Source of the DNA: Chloroflexota bacterium
GTDB taxonomy: Bacteria > Chloroflexota > Anaerolineae > B4-G1 > DUEL01
Direction of reading: 5' to 3'
NCBI GenBank assembly: GCA_014874475.1
Contig: JADBJJ010000032.1
Coordinates: 1-64,000 of the forward strand
DNA length: 64,000 nucleotides
The position numbers were made by a program, and so were the translations under genes. Below are positions 23,363-31,582 of this stretch, in pieces (position 1 is the stretch's first letter; each line of letters opens with the position of its first letter). The notes beneath the pieces were generated by a model. That model saw only the letters and a list, made by a program, of their open reading frames with translations. It made no database searches and was not told the DNA's origin.

Positions 23363-23542
23363 CTACCTCTTGCTGGCAATCTGGGGGTCAATGTTGCCAG
23401 GGCCGCCGCACTCGGGGGTATAGCAGGTGGCATCTACAAAGATGCATTTTTCCCCGCAGGAGGGACAGACCTCCGGAGGCTGTGCGGCCTGAAGGGTGTA
23501 ACCGCAGTTGGAACATTTCCACCAGGCTTTGGGTTCGTCCAT
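23363..23542 (-). CDS. Rubredoxin-like protein
   Basis: The 59-residue protein starts [17 protein letters not shown] and has a second knuckle [11 protein letters not shown], giving a rubredoxin-type iron or zinc site. The tail ([13 protein letters not shown]) adds two cysteines. Homologous domains occur as rubrerythrin C-termini and as free proteins in anaerobes. It lies between the DsrE and glutaredoxin genes. I set the start at 23542, after GGAG. Confidence 0.75.
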   Translation of the reverse strand: MDEPKAWWKCSNCGYTLQAAQPPEVCPSCGEKCIFVDATCYTPECGGPGNIDPQIASKR

Positions 23543-23584
23543 TTCTCTCCTTTCACACTTCACGTTTCACATTCCGCGACCCAG

Positions 23585-24004
23585 TTAAATGAACAGAGTA
23601 ATCTGGGATCCGCGCGCTTCCTGGATGTAGGTGCCGACGGCTCCATAGGCGTCAATCCAATCTTCCCGCAGGTCCTCCCGACGGATGCCCATAATCTCCA
23701 TCGTCATCTCGCAGGCGATGATTTTGCCCCCCAGTTCTTTGAAGTCCCGCATCAGCCGCTCCAGAGTGACGACGTTCGCCTTTTTCATCCGCTGGCGAAC
23801 CATCCACTTACCCAAGCCCAGGAAGTGCATTTTGGAAAGGGGTCCCTTCTCCAGGCCGCTCTTCTTCAGCCGCTGGAGGCCCCAAAAAGTAAAATAGATG
23901 GAAGCCTCCATACCCATCGCCAGCGCGCCAGAGCCGATGATCAGCGCACTGTACACTTTATCCATATCCCCACTATGGAGGACAATGGTCACTCGCTCCG
24001 CCAT
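23585..24004 (-). CDS. DsrE/DsrF/DrsH-like protein
   Basis: The 139-residue protein belongs to the DsrE/F/DrsH-like family: ERVTIVLHSGDMDKVYSALI at the start, YFTFWGLQRLKK near 37, and IIACEMTMEIMGI with the family Cys near 99. These proteins are sulfur carriers or membrane-associated partners of TusA. It is directly next to tusA (9 bases), as in many sulfur-trafficking operons. GKWMVRQRMKKANVVTLE matches the insertion typical of the DrsH-like subgroup. Confidence 0.85.
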   Translation of the reverse strand: MAERVTIVLHSGDMDKVYSALIIGSGALAMGMEASIYFTFWGLQRLKKSGLEKGPLSKMHFLGLGKWMVRQRMKKANVVTLERLMRDFKELGGKIIACEMTMEIMGIRREDLREDWIDAYGAVGTYIQEARGSQITLFI

Positions 24005-24013
24005 GACGCCCTC

Positions 24014-24235
24014 CTATCGGCGGATCCGGATGGTCCAATCCGTTTCCGTTCCCTCCACACCGAGCAGTTCCAGCCCCAGCGCCCGCACCGCCATAGGGAT
24101 TTCCTCCCGGGATGCGGGATGAGTTCCGATAATGACAATGATATCGCCCGGATGGGCTTGGCGGATCGCCTTGCGGGTCTCCACCAGAGGCACCGGGCAG
24201 GTCTCTCCCCGGCAATCCACCAGAATCTCAGCCAT
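24014..24235 (-). CDS. tusA: TusA-family sulfur carrier
   Basis: The 73-residue protein has the SirA/TusA motif VDCRGETCPVPLVETRKAI with the persulfide-carrying Cys near residue 13 (CPxP). TusA accepts sulfane sulfur from a cysteine desulfurase or rhodanese and passes it on. It lies between nifU and dsrE. Because the NifS-like gene of this operon lacks its PLP lysine, the sulfur donor for TusA may be a different enzyme. Confidence 0.87.
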   Translation of the reverse strand: MAEILVDCRGETCPVPLVETRKAIRQAHPGDIIVIIGTHPASREEIPMAVRALGLELLGVEGTETDWTIRIRR

Positions 24236-24283
24236 AGCGCCCCTCCTACACAAATGCCAAGCACTTTCTCAGCGCCTGGTACT

Positions 24284-24919
24284 TCATTCGGTAAACTCCA
24301 CGATGACCTGCTTCACGTCCCAGCGGTGGCCCAGTTTTTCTTCAATATCTTCCTTCATCGCCGAAGCGAACATGTGGTCCGACGGCAGGTCCAGGACCAC
24401 CCGGACCACTCCGTCCTGTACCTCAATCTCCTTGACCAGTTTGGTACGGACGATGTCCAGGCCAACCACCGGGTTCATAACATGCTTCAACCGCTTGCGG
24501 ACGAATTCCACCGTGGTGGGCTCCCTCTCCTTGACCAGGCCGTGCCGCTCTTCGTAGTTCTGGATCGCCGCCCGCAAGCCGTCCACCGCCAGAACGGAGC
24601 AGTGGACCTTCACCGGCGGGAGCCCGCCCAGGGCCTTGGAAGCCTCCTCCCAACTGATTTTCTTCGCCTCCTCCAGCGTCTTCCCCTTTGCCAATTCGGT
24701 GATGATGGACCCGGTGGCGATGTTAGAAGCACACCCATAGGATTCAAATTTGATGTCGGTGATGACCTGGGTTTCGGGGTCCACTTTCAGGTACACAGCG
24801 ACCATATCGCCGCAGGCAGGGCTTCCCTCTATGGCTTTGGCGTCTGCGTCCTCAATCCGCCCCACATTGCGTGGGTTGCGGAAGTGTTCCATAACGATCT
24901 CACTGTAGGGCAGTGGCAT
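24284..24919 (-). CDS. NifU/IscU scaffold fused to a MIP18 (DUF59)-like domain
   Basis: The 211-residue protein has an IscU-type N-terminal domain with SPACGDMVAVYLKV (Cys near 36, Asp), YGCASNIATGS (Cys near 63) and KVHCSVLAVDGLRAAI (Cys near 107). From about residue 133 a second domain follows (VRKRLKHVMNPVVGLDIVRT and FASAMKEDIEEKLG) with the MIP18/DUF59 pattern of iron-sulfur assembly factors, but its usual Cys is not seen. IscU-DUF59 fusions are a variant scaffold arrangement. It follows the NifS-like gene after a 239-base repeat-rich gap. Confidence 0.83.
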   Translation of the reverse strand: MPLPYSEIVMEHFRNPRNVGRIEDADAKAIEGSPACGDMVAVYLKVDPETQVITDIKFESYGCASNIATGSIITELAKGKTLEEAKKISWEEASKALGGLPPVKVHCSVLAVDGLRAAIQNYEERHGLVKEREPTTVEFVRKRLKHVMNPVVGLDIVRTKLVKEIEVQDGVVRVVLDLPSDHMFASAMKEDIEEKLGHRWDVKQVIVEFTE

Positions 24920-25158
24920 AGGTTCCTCCGTGAAAAGTGAAGAGTGAAAAGTGAAACGGGATGCGGGAAACGGGATGCGTGCGATCTGTGAGTTGGTCGC
25001 TGAGAACTGTTCCCCGCTCTCTGCGAACTGTTTCCTGCTCGCCGCGAACCGTTTCCTACTCCCTCCTCCAGTTTCTTCCGATCCGCTCCCTGCGAACCGT
25101 TCCCTACTCCTTCCTCCGATCCGCTCCTGGCTCCTGCCTCCAATCCGCGCCCTGTTCC
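24920..25158. repeat. Degenerate simple repeats between nifU and the NifS-like gene
   Basis: On the minus strand, imperfect units of the type GGAACGGTTCGCAGGGAGCGGATCGGAGGAAGGAGTA recur about four times, then runs like GGGAAACGGGATGCG and GTGAAAAGTGAAGAGTGAAA. No gene is present. Similar GGGAAACGGGA sequence precedes the gene at 54984 and follows 20531. Confidence 0.55.
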
Positions 25159-26331
25159 CTATTCCTTCTCCTTGCCCAGCGGGCTGATGCGCCGGAGTTC
25201 GCGGACGACTTCCTTGATGGCCTCCACAATCTGGTCTACGTCTTCCTCCTTGTTGTAGCGCCCAAAGGTGAAACGGACGGAACCGTGGGCCCGCTCGTGG
25301 TCGCCGCCGATGCCCAGGATGACATGGCTGGCCTCCAGGGAGCGGCTGAAGCAGGCGGAGCCAGTGCTGACGGCGAAACCGCGCATATCCAGGTGCAACA
25401 GCAGCGACTCGCCCTCAATGAACCGGAAGGAGACGTTGGCGTTGTGCGGAAGCCGGTGGACGGGATGGCCGTTCAGCCGGGTGTGCGGTACCTCGTTGAG
25501 TAACCGCTCCTGCAACCGGTCCCGCATCTTCTGCAATCGTGCCGTCTCCTCCGGGGTGACCAGTTCTACCGCTGTGGCGAAACCGACCGCTCCGGGGATG
25601 TTCTCCACACCAGGCCGCAGGTCAAACTCCTGGAAGCCACCGTCCAGAACCTTTCGGATGGGCGTCCCCTTGCGGATGTAGAGGCCGCCAATGCCACGGG
25701 GGCCGTGAATGGTGTGCGCGGAGACGGTAACCAGGTCCACCGGGATTTCCCGCACGTCCAACGGGACGCGGGTAAAAGCATGGGTGGCGTCGGTGTGAAA
25801 AAGGACGCCCTTCTCCCGGCAGATTTCGCCGATGGCTTTGATGTCCTGAAGGGTCCCAATCTCCTGGTTGGCTGTCTGGATAGAGACGAGGATGGTCTCC
25901 GGGGTGATAGACTCCCGCAGGTGGTCCAGGTCTACCCGCCCCGTCTCGTCCACCCGGAGATAGGTGGCCTGGAAGCCCTGGCGCTCCAGCGCACGGACGG
26001 AGTGGAGGACGGGGAAGTCCTCAATGGGAGAGGTGATGATATGGCGGCCCTTCTTCTCGCCCAGCGCCAGCGCGACACCTTTAATAGCCAGGTTGCTGGA
26101 CTCGGTATCGCCGGAGGTGAAGATGAATTCGTCGGGGCTGGCACCCAAGACAGCAGCGATGCGGGCGCGGGCGCTATCCAGCGCTTCTCGGGCGTCCAGG
26201 CCGATGGAGTAGCCAAACTGAGAGGTCGCCACAGCGTAGACGTCAAAGAAATACGGCTTCATCGCCTCCAGGACTCGCTCGTCCAAGCGGGTGGCGGCAG
26301 CATTATCCAGATAGATCAGGTTCTCGTACAC
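25159..26331 (-). CDS. NifS/IscS-like protein lacking the PLP lysine
   Basis: The 390-residue protein aligns over its length with class V cysteine desulfurases: YLDNAAATRL, FTSGDTESSNLAIKG, ANQEIGTLQDI and GSACFSRSLEASHV with the sulfur-accepting Cys retained (C327). The residue that should be the PLP Schiff-base lysine is Thr (T207 in VSAHTIHGPRG, where IscS has SGHKIYGPKG). The PLP-stacking His is Asp (D105) and the usual Gln after DAA is His (H184); the conserved Asp is kept (D181). I read the Thr codon as ACC, two changes from a Lys codon. Canonical desulfurase chemistry looks unlikely. The start is GTG at 26331 with GGAGG five bases upstream. It leads the sulfur/thiol operon. Confidence 0.85.
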   Translation of the reverse strand: MYENLIYLDNAAATRLDERVLEAMKPYFFDVYAVATSQFGYSIGLDAREALDSARARIAAVLGASPDEFIFTSGDTESSNLAIKGVALALGEKKGRHIITSPIEDFPVLHSVRALERQGFQATYLRVDETGRVDLDHLRESITPETILVSIQTANQEIGTLQDIKAIGEICREKGVLFHTDATHAFTRVPLDVREIPVDLVTVSAHTIHGPRGIGGLYIRKGTPIRKVLDGGFQEFDLRPGVENIPGAVGFATAVELVTPEETARLQKMRDRLQERLLNEVPHTRLNGHPVHRLPHNANVSFRFIEGESLLLHLDMRGFAVSTGSACFSRSLEASHVILGIGGDHERAHGSVRFTFGRYNKEEDVDQIVEAIKEVVRELRRISPLGKEKE

Positions 26332-26368
26332 GTTCCCTCCCTCAACCGCAGGGGGTGATTCTCTTTGA

Positions 26369-26397
26369 ATTATATCACGTCTGGGGTATAAAGTCAA
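26369..26397 (-). promoter_or_regulatory. Sigma-70 promoter of the sulfur/thiol operon
   Basis: On the minus strand TTGACT (26397-26392) and TATAAT (26374-26369) are separated by 17 bases. Transcription should start near 26362, giving a leader of about 30 bases before the GTG at 26331. I see no other strong promoter within the leftward run down to the terminator at 19154-19188. Confidence 0.82.
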
Positions 26398-26528
26398 TAG
26401 TCGTCTATTAAATTTTTGTCAGAAATGCAGGCTCATTGCAAAAACGACTGGAGTAGTTCGCCAGGGGAGAGCAGCGTCAAAACAACTCCGCTGCATCCTA
26501 TGCCCAGCCACGAACAGGCGGTTCTGCT

Positions 26529-27233
26529 TCACGCACCGGTCAGACGACGGTATATCTCAGGAAAGGTCGCGGGATCGGAGTCGGCCGTAAAGGCATCATA
26601 GACCACCCGTCCCCGGGAGAGAACAACAACCCGATCCCCTGCTGATAGACCACGTTCCAGATCGTGGGTGGTCAGGAGGAGGGTGCATCCTTCACCCGCC
26701 AGTTCGCTCAGAAGGATGCTCAAGGCGTCGGTCGCGTGGGGGTCCAGCCCGGTGTACGGCTCGTCCAGCAGTAGAATGGACGGACGATGAAGGACGGCAC
26801 GCGCCACCGCCAGCCGCTGCTGCATCCCCCGGGAGAAGGTTCGCACCCGGTCGTAGCGGCGGTCCGCCAGGCCCACCCGCTCTAGGAGTTCGTCAATACG
26901 GGCGGACGCGTCGGGGAGGCCGTACAGGCGGGCATAAAAGTGTAGATTCTGCTCGGCGGTCAGGTCGTCGTAAAGAAGGGTCCGGTGGGAAAGAAAACCG
27001 ATACGGCGGCGGATTTCCGGCCCAGCCCGCGTGGGGTCCAAACCAGCGATGCGGATAGTGCCCGAAGTAGGACGGAGCAGCGTCGCCAGAATCCGCAGGA
27101 GGGTGGTTTTGCCGGCCCCGTTAGGACCCACCAGGGTGACGAACTCCCCGGCCTCAATGGAGAGGGTCACTCCTGCCAGGGCAGTGTGAGGACCGAAGGA
27201 TTTGGAGAGATCTCTGACCTCAATGCCATTCAT
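26529..27233 (-). CDS. ccmA: CcmA, heme exporter ATP-binding subunit
   Basis: The 234-residue protein is an ABC ATPase with Walker A VGPNGAGKTT (near 36), signature FSRGMQQRLAVARA (near 136), Walker B ILLLDEPYTGLD and a switch His (LLTTHD). LTAEQNLHFYARLYG is characteristic of CcmA. CcmA drives release of holo-CcmE in cytochrome c maturation. The gene lies at the 3' end of the run containing ccmE and ccmF. Its usual partners ccmB and ccmC are not in the window, so they must be encoded elsewhere or the protein serves another transporter. It overlaps the preceding gene by 14 bases. Confidence 0.82.
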   Translation of the reverse strand: MNGIEVRDLSKSFGPHTALAGVTLSIEAGEFVTLVGPNGAGKTTLLRILATLLRPTSGTIRIAGLDPTRAGPEIRRRIGFLSHRTLLYDDLTAEQNLHFYARLYGLPDASARIDELLERVGLADRRYDRVRTFSRGMQQRLAVARAVLHRPSILLLDEPYTGLDPHATDALSILLSELAGEGCTLLLTTHDLERGLSAGDRVVVLSRGRVVYDAFTADSDPATFPEIYRRLTGA

Positions 27234-27651
27234 GGCTACAATGGTTGCAGACCCATCGCCGTTTCAGGAAGGGGAGCGGGAAGCCCAGAAGAAACCAGGA
27301 AACAAAGACCCACCGGGTAGCAAACCGCCGGTACTGGACATTGACCGAACCGCAGAGAGGGCATCTCTCTTCTTCCGCCACTTCCTCTTCCCCATTCCGG
27401 CTCGGTATCCCTTGGGCTTCCAGTACTCCTTCATTAAGATTCAGTATCCTCCGGGCTTCCGCCACATCCGACTCTCGGACCTGTAATTTCACTCCTTTCA
27501 GGGCGAGGGAATAGAGCCAGTTTGCAGTGATGGTATACTCATCGGCGACGAACGCCCATATCCCCTCGGTTTCCAGCAACCCTTTCGCAACATAGGCCTC
27601 AGGTGCCTGACTGAACGCAGCGACGGTCACCAGGTTGTGCCGGATGCCCAT
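27220..27651 (-). CDS. DUF2007-like protein with C-terminal zinc ribbon
   Basis: The 143-residue protein has an N-terminal DUF2007-like domain (VTVAAFSQAPEAYVAKGLLE, then VKLQVRESDVAEARRIL), a type annotated as putative signal-transducing. A linker rich in Glu is followed by a zinc-ribbon pair RCPLCGSVN and WVCNHCSHEW, with a hydrophobic stretch (VFVSWFLLGFPLPFL) between the knuckles. It lies in the ccm run and overlaps ccmA. Its function is unknown. Confidence 0.68.
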   Translation of the reverse strand: MGIRHNLVTVAAFSQAPEAYVAKGLLETEGIWAFVADEYTITANWLYSLALKGVKLQVRESDVAEARRILNLNEGVLEAQGIPSRNGEEEVAEEERCPLCGSVNVQYRRFATRWVFVSWFLLGFPLPFLKRRWVCNHCSHEWH

Positions 27652-27739
27652 CTCTCGTCCTCAGAGCCATCGGATGATCGGCAGCATCCCTCCAATACGC
27701 CCCCATATCGGTGAAACCAGCACAGGATTTCCTCTGCGC

Positions 27740-28624
27740 TCAATCCACCTCTAAACGTCTCATCGCCTCCCGCTTCAGCGCATTGCGCCGACGGCGATAT
27801 TCCTGCTCGTTCAGTTGTCCTGCCTGATAGTCGGCGTCCAGCGCGGCGATAGCCTCTATCTGCGGGCGGATGGAGGCTGGAACAGGACCGGGGGCCGGGG
27901 GCCGTAGCAGGACATAGACCACCCCAGTCGCCACCGCCAGCGCCACCAGGCCCAGGGCAATTTCCGCCGTCGGGTTGCGGGAAGGTTGGGCCGCCGGGGC
28001 TGGCCCGGCCGGGGCAATGGCAGTCTCCAGAGGCTCCGTCCGCACCCGGAAGCGAACCGGCTGGCCCGCCGCCAGAGGGCCTGCGGTGTAGACCCGAACA
28101 GGGCCCTGGCTGGTATCCATCACTCCGCCCGACGTGAGGGCGCTCCCCTCGGCGGCCAATTCTCCGCCGAGGGCCAGAATCCCCAGCGAGGTGACCGGCA
28201 CCGGGAAGGTCCGCTCTACCTCCATTCCCTCCACGAAAGGAAGGGTGTACCGAAAGGCGATTTCCAGTGGAACGTCGCCGGACGGGATGGGTTGGGTGTA
28301 TGCGAGGCCCCCGTCTATCCTCGCCCAGTTCTCCTCTGCCGGTTCCACGATCTCCAGGTCGGCGGCGTCGGGCGGAAGGGGGAAGGTCAGTGTGAACCTT
28401 CGGCCCGCCTGCGGATCTTCCTGGCCGATGGAAGTCTGGTCACTCGTGTTGCTGACCAGGTAGAACTCGCGGACTTCCAGACGGTCCCCGGTTCGCTGCA
28501 GGAAGAGGTGCAGTTGGGTGACAACGATCCCGGAAGGGTCCTCTGGGGTCCCGCCCTCCTGGGGAGCCGAGACCCAAGCCAGCAGAAAAGGCAGAAGCAG
28601 GAATAAAACGACGAATCTTTTCAT
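27740..28624 (-). CDS. Secreted/membrane protein with C-terminal SHOCT-like tail
   Basis: The 294-residue protein starts with a signal peptide (KRFVVLFLLLPFLLAWVSA). A beta-rich extracytoplasmic domain follows (FYLVSNTSDQT, FTLTFPLPPDAADLEIVEP, IAFRYTLPF). A transmembrane segment near residue 220 (ALGLVALAVATGVVYVLL) leads to a cytoplasmic tail, AIAALDADYQAGQLNEQEYR and following, of the short helical type seen in SHOCT-like and CcmI-like tails. It lies between ccmA and the CcmF-CcmG fusion, so a cytochrome c maturation role is plausible but unproven. The ATG at 28624 was chosen because the signal peptide starts there. Confidence 0.65.
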   Translation of the reverse strand: MKRFVVLFLLLPFLLAWVSAPQEGGTPEDPSGIVVTQLHLFLQRTGDRLEVREFYLVSNTSDQTSIGQEDPQAGRRFTLTFPLPPDAADLEIVEPAEENWARIDGGLAYTQPIPSGDVPLEIAFRYTLPFVEGMEVERTFPVPVTSLGILALGGELAAEGSALTSGGVMDTSQGPVRVYTAGPLAAGQPVRFRVRTEPLETAIAPAGPAPAAQPSRNPTAEIALGLVALAVATGVVYVLLRPPAPGPVPASIRPQIEAIAALDADYQAGQLNEQEYRRRRNALKREAMRRLEVD

Positions 28625-28719
28625 CCTTTGCACCCTTAACATAAACTGCAGAGGCACAGAAGGCACAAAGAAATGGGGGGAATCCTCCCCGTCCTCCGAG
28701 TCTCTGCGGTGAAAACCCA

Positions 28720-28998
28720 CTACGGTCGGAGCGGGGCGCCGCAACGGGCGCAGAAGCGGTCTTCTGGCCCCGCGCGTCGCCCACAGCGGGGGCAGAAGTT
28801 GACCTCCTCCTCCGGCGCAGTGCCCGTTTCTCCTTCGCGTCCGACCGCAAGGGGCTCCCTCCGGGCCGCGGCGCGGGTCTGCGCCACCCAGTATTCTATG
28901 GCCCAGTCGGGGGCGGCGGCGCGGCGGAAAGGTTGGGCCAGCCACACCCCGACGACCATAGCCAGCGCCAATCCAATCAGTACGGAGCCAAAACTCAT
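28720..28998 (-). CDS. Small membrane protein with zinc ribbon
   Basis: The 92-residue protein has one N-terminal membrane segment (VLIGLALAMVVGVWLAQPF) and a C-terminal double-CxxC zinc ribbon (FCPRCGRRAGPEDRFCARCG). It is encoded between the CcmF-CcmG fusion and the SHOCT-tail protein in the same orientation. The zinc-ribbon plus single-helix layout recurs beside ccm genes in this window (also at 27220), and may reflect metal or redox handling at the membrane. No specific function can be assigned. Confidence 0.65.
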   Translation of the reverse strand: MSFGSVLIGLALAMVVGVWLAQPFRRAAAPDWAIEYWVAQTRAAARREPLAVGREGETGTAPEEEVNFCPRCGRRAGPEDRFCARCGAPLRP

Positions 28999-29068
28999 CC
29001 GTCACCTCATCTATGACTTTTAGGGGAGTCAACCTGCACCGACCGGAGAGAGTGCAGGGGATGCCCTA

Positions 29069-31582
29069 TCAGCGCAACAGCCCATCCAGCACGACCCGCA
29101 ACTGTTCCGCCGTCACCGGGCCGATGTAGAAGCGGGCCACTCTCCCATCGGCGTCCACGATGAAAGTCTCCGGGACGCCGGTGATGCCGTAAAGGCCTGC
29201 GATCCGTCCCGTCGGGTCCAGACCGACCGGATAGGTCTGGCCGTGCTGGGTCAGGAAGTCCCGCACCGCTGCCTCTTCGTCCTTGTAGGCAACCCCGACG
29301 AACATCACCCCCTTCTCCTGATATTCGCTCCAGACGGCCTGCAGGTCAGCGGACTCCGCCGCGCAGGGCGGGCACCAGGAGGCCCAGAAGTTGAGCACTA
29401 CGACCTGCCCGCGCGCTCCAGAGAGGGAGAAAGTAGAGCCGTCCAGCAGGGTCAGGGTGAAATCGGGGGCAGGCTGGCCGGGGAGGGGGCGGCCCGATGG
29501 CTGTGCTGTTGCGCCGTGCCCGGGGCCCCACATCGCCACGCCCGCTGCGACCAGGACGGCCACGCCCGCCAGCAAGCCCAGGGTGTTCCAGAGGGCCCGC
29601 CGCCGGGCCTGGGGGACCGTCAGGCGGAGACCAGCGGAAGAGGGCCAGAAGGCCAGCGCGCCGCCCGCCAGGAAGATCAACCCGCCCAGCCAGAGGAATG
29701 ACGCCAGGGGGTTGACGAAGACCTTAAACGTCGCCGCGGCGCCATCGACGGACCATCCCGTCAGAACAAGGTAAAGGTCCTCCCGCAGACCCGCCCGCAG
29801 TGCGGGGGTCGTCACCGTCTGGTCAGAGTTAGCGTACTGGTCCAGCCGGGGCTGGAGAGTGACCCAGTACGCACCGTCCCGATAGACGGAAACGATGGCC
29901 CGGGTGGAGAGACGGTCGCTGGCGGGAGGGTCCTGTCGGAGTTCCTCAAAGACGATCGTGTAGCGTCCCACCTGGGTAAGATCCCCGGCGACCAGGCTTA
30001 TGTTCTGCTCCAGAGGGTACATCCGGGTGCCGATGACGCCCACCAGAATCAGGACAACGCCCAGGTGGACGACGTAGCCGCCGTATTTTCGCCGATTCCG
30101 ATCCACGAGGACCACCAGAGCCGTCAAAAGGCTCTCCCCTTCCCGTCGGCTGCGGGCCAGGACGTCTCGGACGATTTCCACCAGCGCCGTCCCCAGGGCC
30201 ATACCGGTCAGCGCGAAGCCCAGGAGAGCCAGCGGACGGGTGAAGCCGGAGAGGGCCGCCAGCCCCACCCCAATCGCGCCACCCATCAACGCCGGGACGA
30301 CCCGCCGGGCCTCCAGTTTCCGCCGACCGGCAACGGGACAGAGAGCCAGGAGAAGAGTCAGGACGGCGAACTGAGGCCCCGTCACCCGATCAAACCAGTC
30401 CGGGGTCGCCTCAAAGCGGCGTCCAGTCAGAGCCTCCGTCAGCGTGGGAAGGACGCTCCCCACCAGGACCGACCCGGTGAGAACGACGAAGAGGATGAGC
30501 GTGAGGGTGAACAGTCCCTCTCTGGAAAGTAAATCCTCAGAGGGGCGCTTTTCCTCCAGCAGACGCCGCCGATGGAAGACGAGAGCCAGGGAACCGACCA
30601 GCGTCAGGCCGATGGCGGTTAGGAAGTAGGGCCCCAGGTTGGAGCGGGCGAAGGCGTGGACGGATTGAATCATCCCGCTGCGAGTGGTGAAGGTGCCGAA
30701 GAGGACCAGGACGAAGGAGAAGGAGACCAGCAGGAAGTTCCAGATGCGGAAACCCCGTCGCTCCTCCTGCATCGTGGCGCCGTGGAGAAGGGCGGTGGCC
30801 GTGAGCCAGGGCATCAACCCGGCATTCTCCACGGGGTCCCAGGCCCAATAGCCGCCCCAGCCCAGGACGTCGTAGGCCCAGCGCGCGCCCAGGAGAAGCC
30901 CCAGTCCCAGAAAGAGCCAGGCCGCCAGGGTCCAGCGGCGGACGGCGCGGGTCCAGCCCTCCACCTCGCCGGTGATCAGGGCAGCCATAGCGTAGGCGAA
31001 GGGGACCGCCAGCCCCACGTATCCCAGGTAGAGGGTCGGGGGATGGAAAATCATCCCCGGATGGCGCAGGAGAGGATTGAGGCCCAGTCCGTCGGCAGGA
31101 ACCAATTCCAAACGGACAAAGGGGTTGCTCAGGAAAAGGGTGACGCCAGTAAAGAAGGCGGTGATGAGGGTGAGAAAGATGACTCTCACCCTCTCCCCCC
31201 TGTCCTTCTCCCTCTCTTTTGCAAAGCGAGAGAGAGTGGAGAAGGGAGCGAGGGTCAGTGCGGCGAACAATGCCTGCAGGAACGACCACAGCAGCAACGA
31301 CCCTTCCTGCCCAGCCCACAGGGCAGAGATTTTGAGGTATAGGGGCAGGGTACGGTTGGAGTGGTTGGCGACGTAGCGAACCTCAAAATGGTCGGTCAGG
31401 AAGGCCACCAGGAGCAGGAGCAAGGCCAGCCCCAAGAGACCTGCGGTCGCCAGAACACTGTTGCGGGCGCTTTCGGCCCAGCGGAGGTCGCGCCGGCGCA
31501 GGGAGAGAAAGGCAGCGACAGCCGCGTAGAGGGCCGTCGCCAGCGCCAGCCCCACCGTCAGCGTGCCAATTTCTGCCAGCAT
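29069..31582 (-). CDS. ccmF: CcmF heme lyase fused to a CcmG/TlpA thioredoxin
   Basis: The 837-residue protein starts with a multi-pass CcmF part: NRTLPLYLKISALWAGQEGS, HPPTLYLGYVGL and the heme-handling WWD motif GWGGYWAWDPVENAGLMPW near residue 245. About 15 membrane segments are predictable, with a periplasmic domain near 530-620. After a last membrane pair near 680 a TlpA/CcmG-type thioredoxin domain begins (PAPDFTLTLLDGS) with active site WASWCPPC and GITGVPETFIVDADG. CcmF transfers heme from CcmE to apocytochrome, and CcmG reduces the CxxCH thiols, so the fusion joins two steps. The ATG at 31582 overlaps the ccmE stop. Confidence 0.9.
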   Translation of the reverse strand: MLAEIGTLTVGLALATALYAAVAAFLSLRRRDLRWAESARNSVLATAGLLGLALLLLLVAFLTDHFEVRYVANHSNRTLPLYLKISALWAGQEGSLLLWSFLQALFAALTLAPFSTLSRFAKEREKDRGERVRVIFLTLITAFFTGVTLFLSNPFVRLELVPADGLGLNPLLRHPGMIFHPPTLYLGYVGLAVPFAYAMAALITGEVEGWTRAVRRWTLAAWLFLGLGLLLGARWAYDVLGWGGYWAWDPVENAGLMPWLTATALLHGATMQEERRGFRIWNFLLVSFSFVLVLFGTFTTRSGMIQSVHAFARSNLGPYFLTAIGLTLVGSLALVFHRRRLLEEKRPSEDLLSREGLFTLTLILFVVLTGSVLVGSVLPTLTEALTGRRFEATPDWFDRVTGPQFAVLTLLLALCPVAGRRKLEARRVVPALMGGAIGVGLAALSGFTRPLALLGFALTGMALGTALVEIVRDVLARSRREGESLLTALVVLVDRNRRKYGGYVVHLGVVLILVGVIGTRMYPLEQNISLVAGDLTQVGRYTIVFEELRQDPPASDRLSTRAIVSVYRDGAYWVTLQPRLDQYANSDQTVTTPALRAGLREDLYLVLTGWSVDGAAATFKVFVNPLASFLWLGGLIFLAGGALAFWPSSAGLRLTVPQARRRALWNTLGLLAGVAVLVAAGVAMWGPGHGATAQPSGRPLPGQPAPDFTLTLLDGSTFSLSGARGQVVVLNFWASWCPPCAAESADLQAVWSEYQEKGVMFVGVAYKDEEAAVRDFLTQHGQTYPVGLDPTGRIAGLYGITGVPETFIVDADGRVARFYIGPVTAEQLRVVLDGLLR

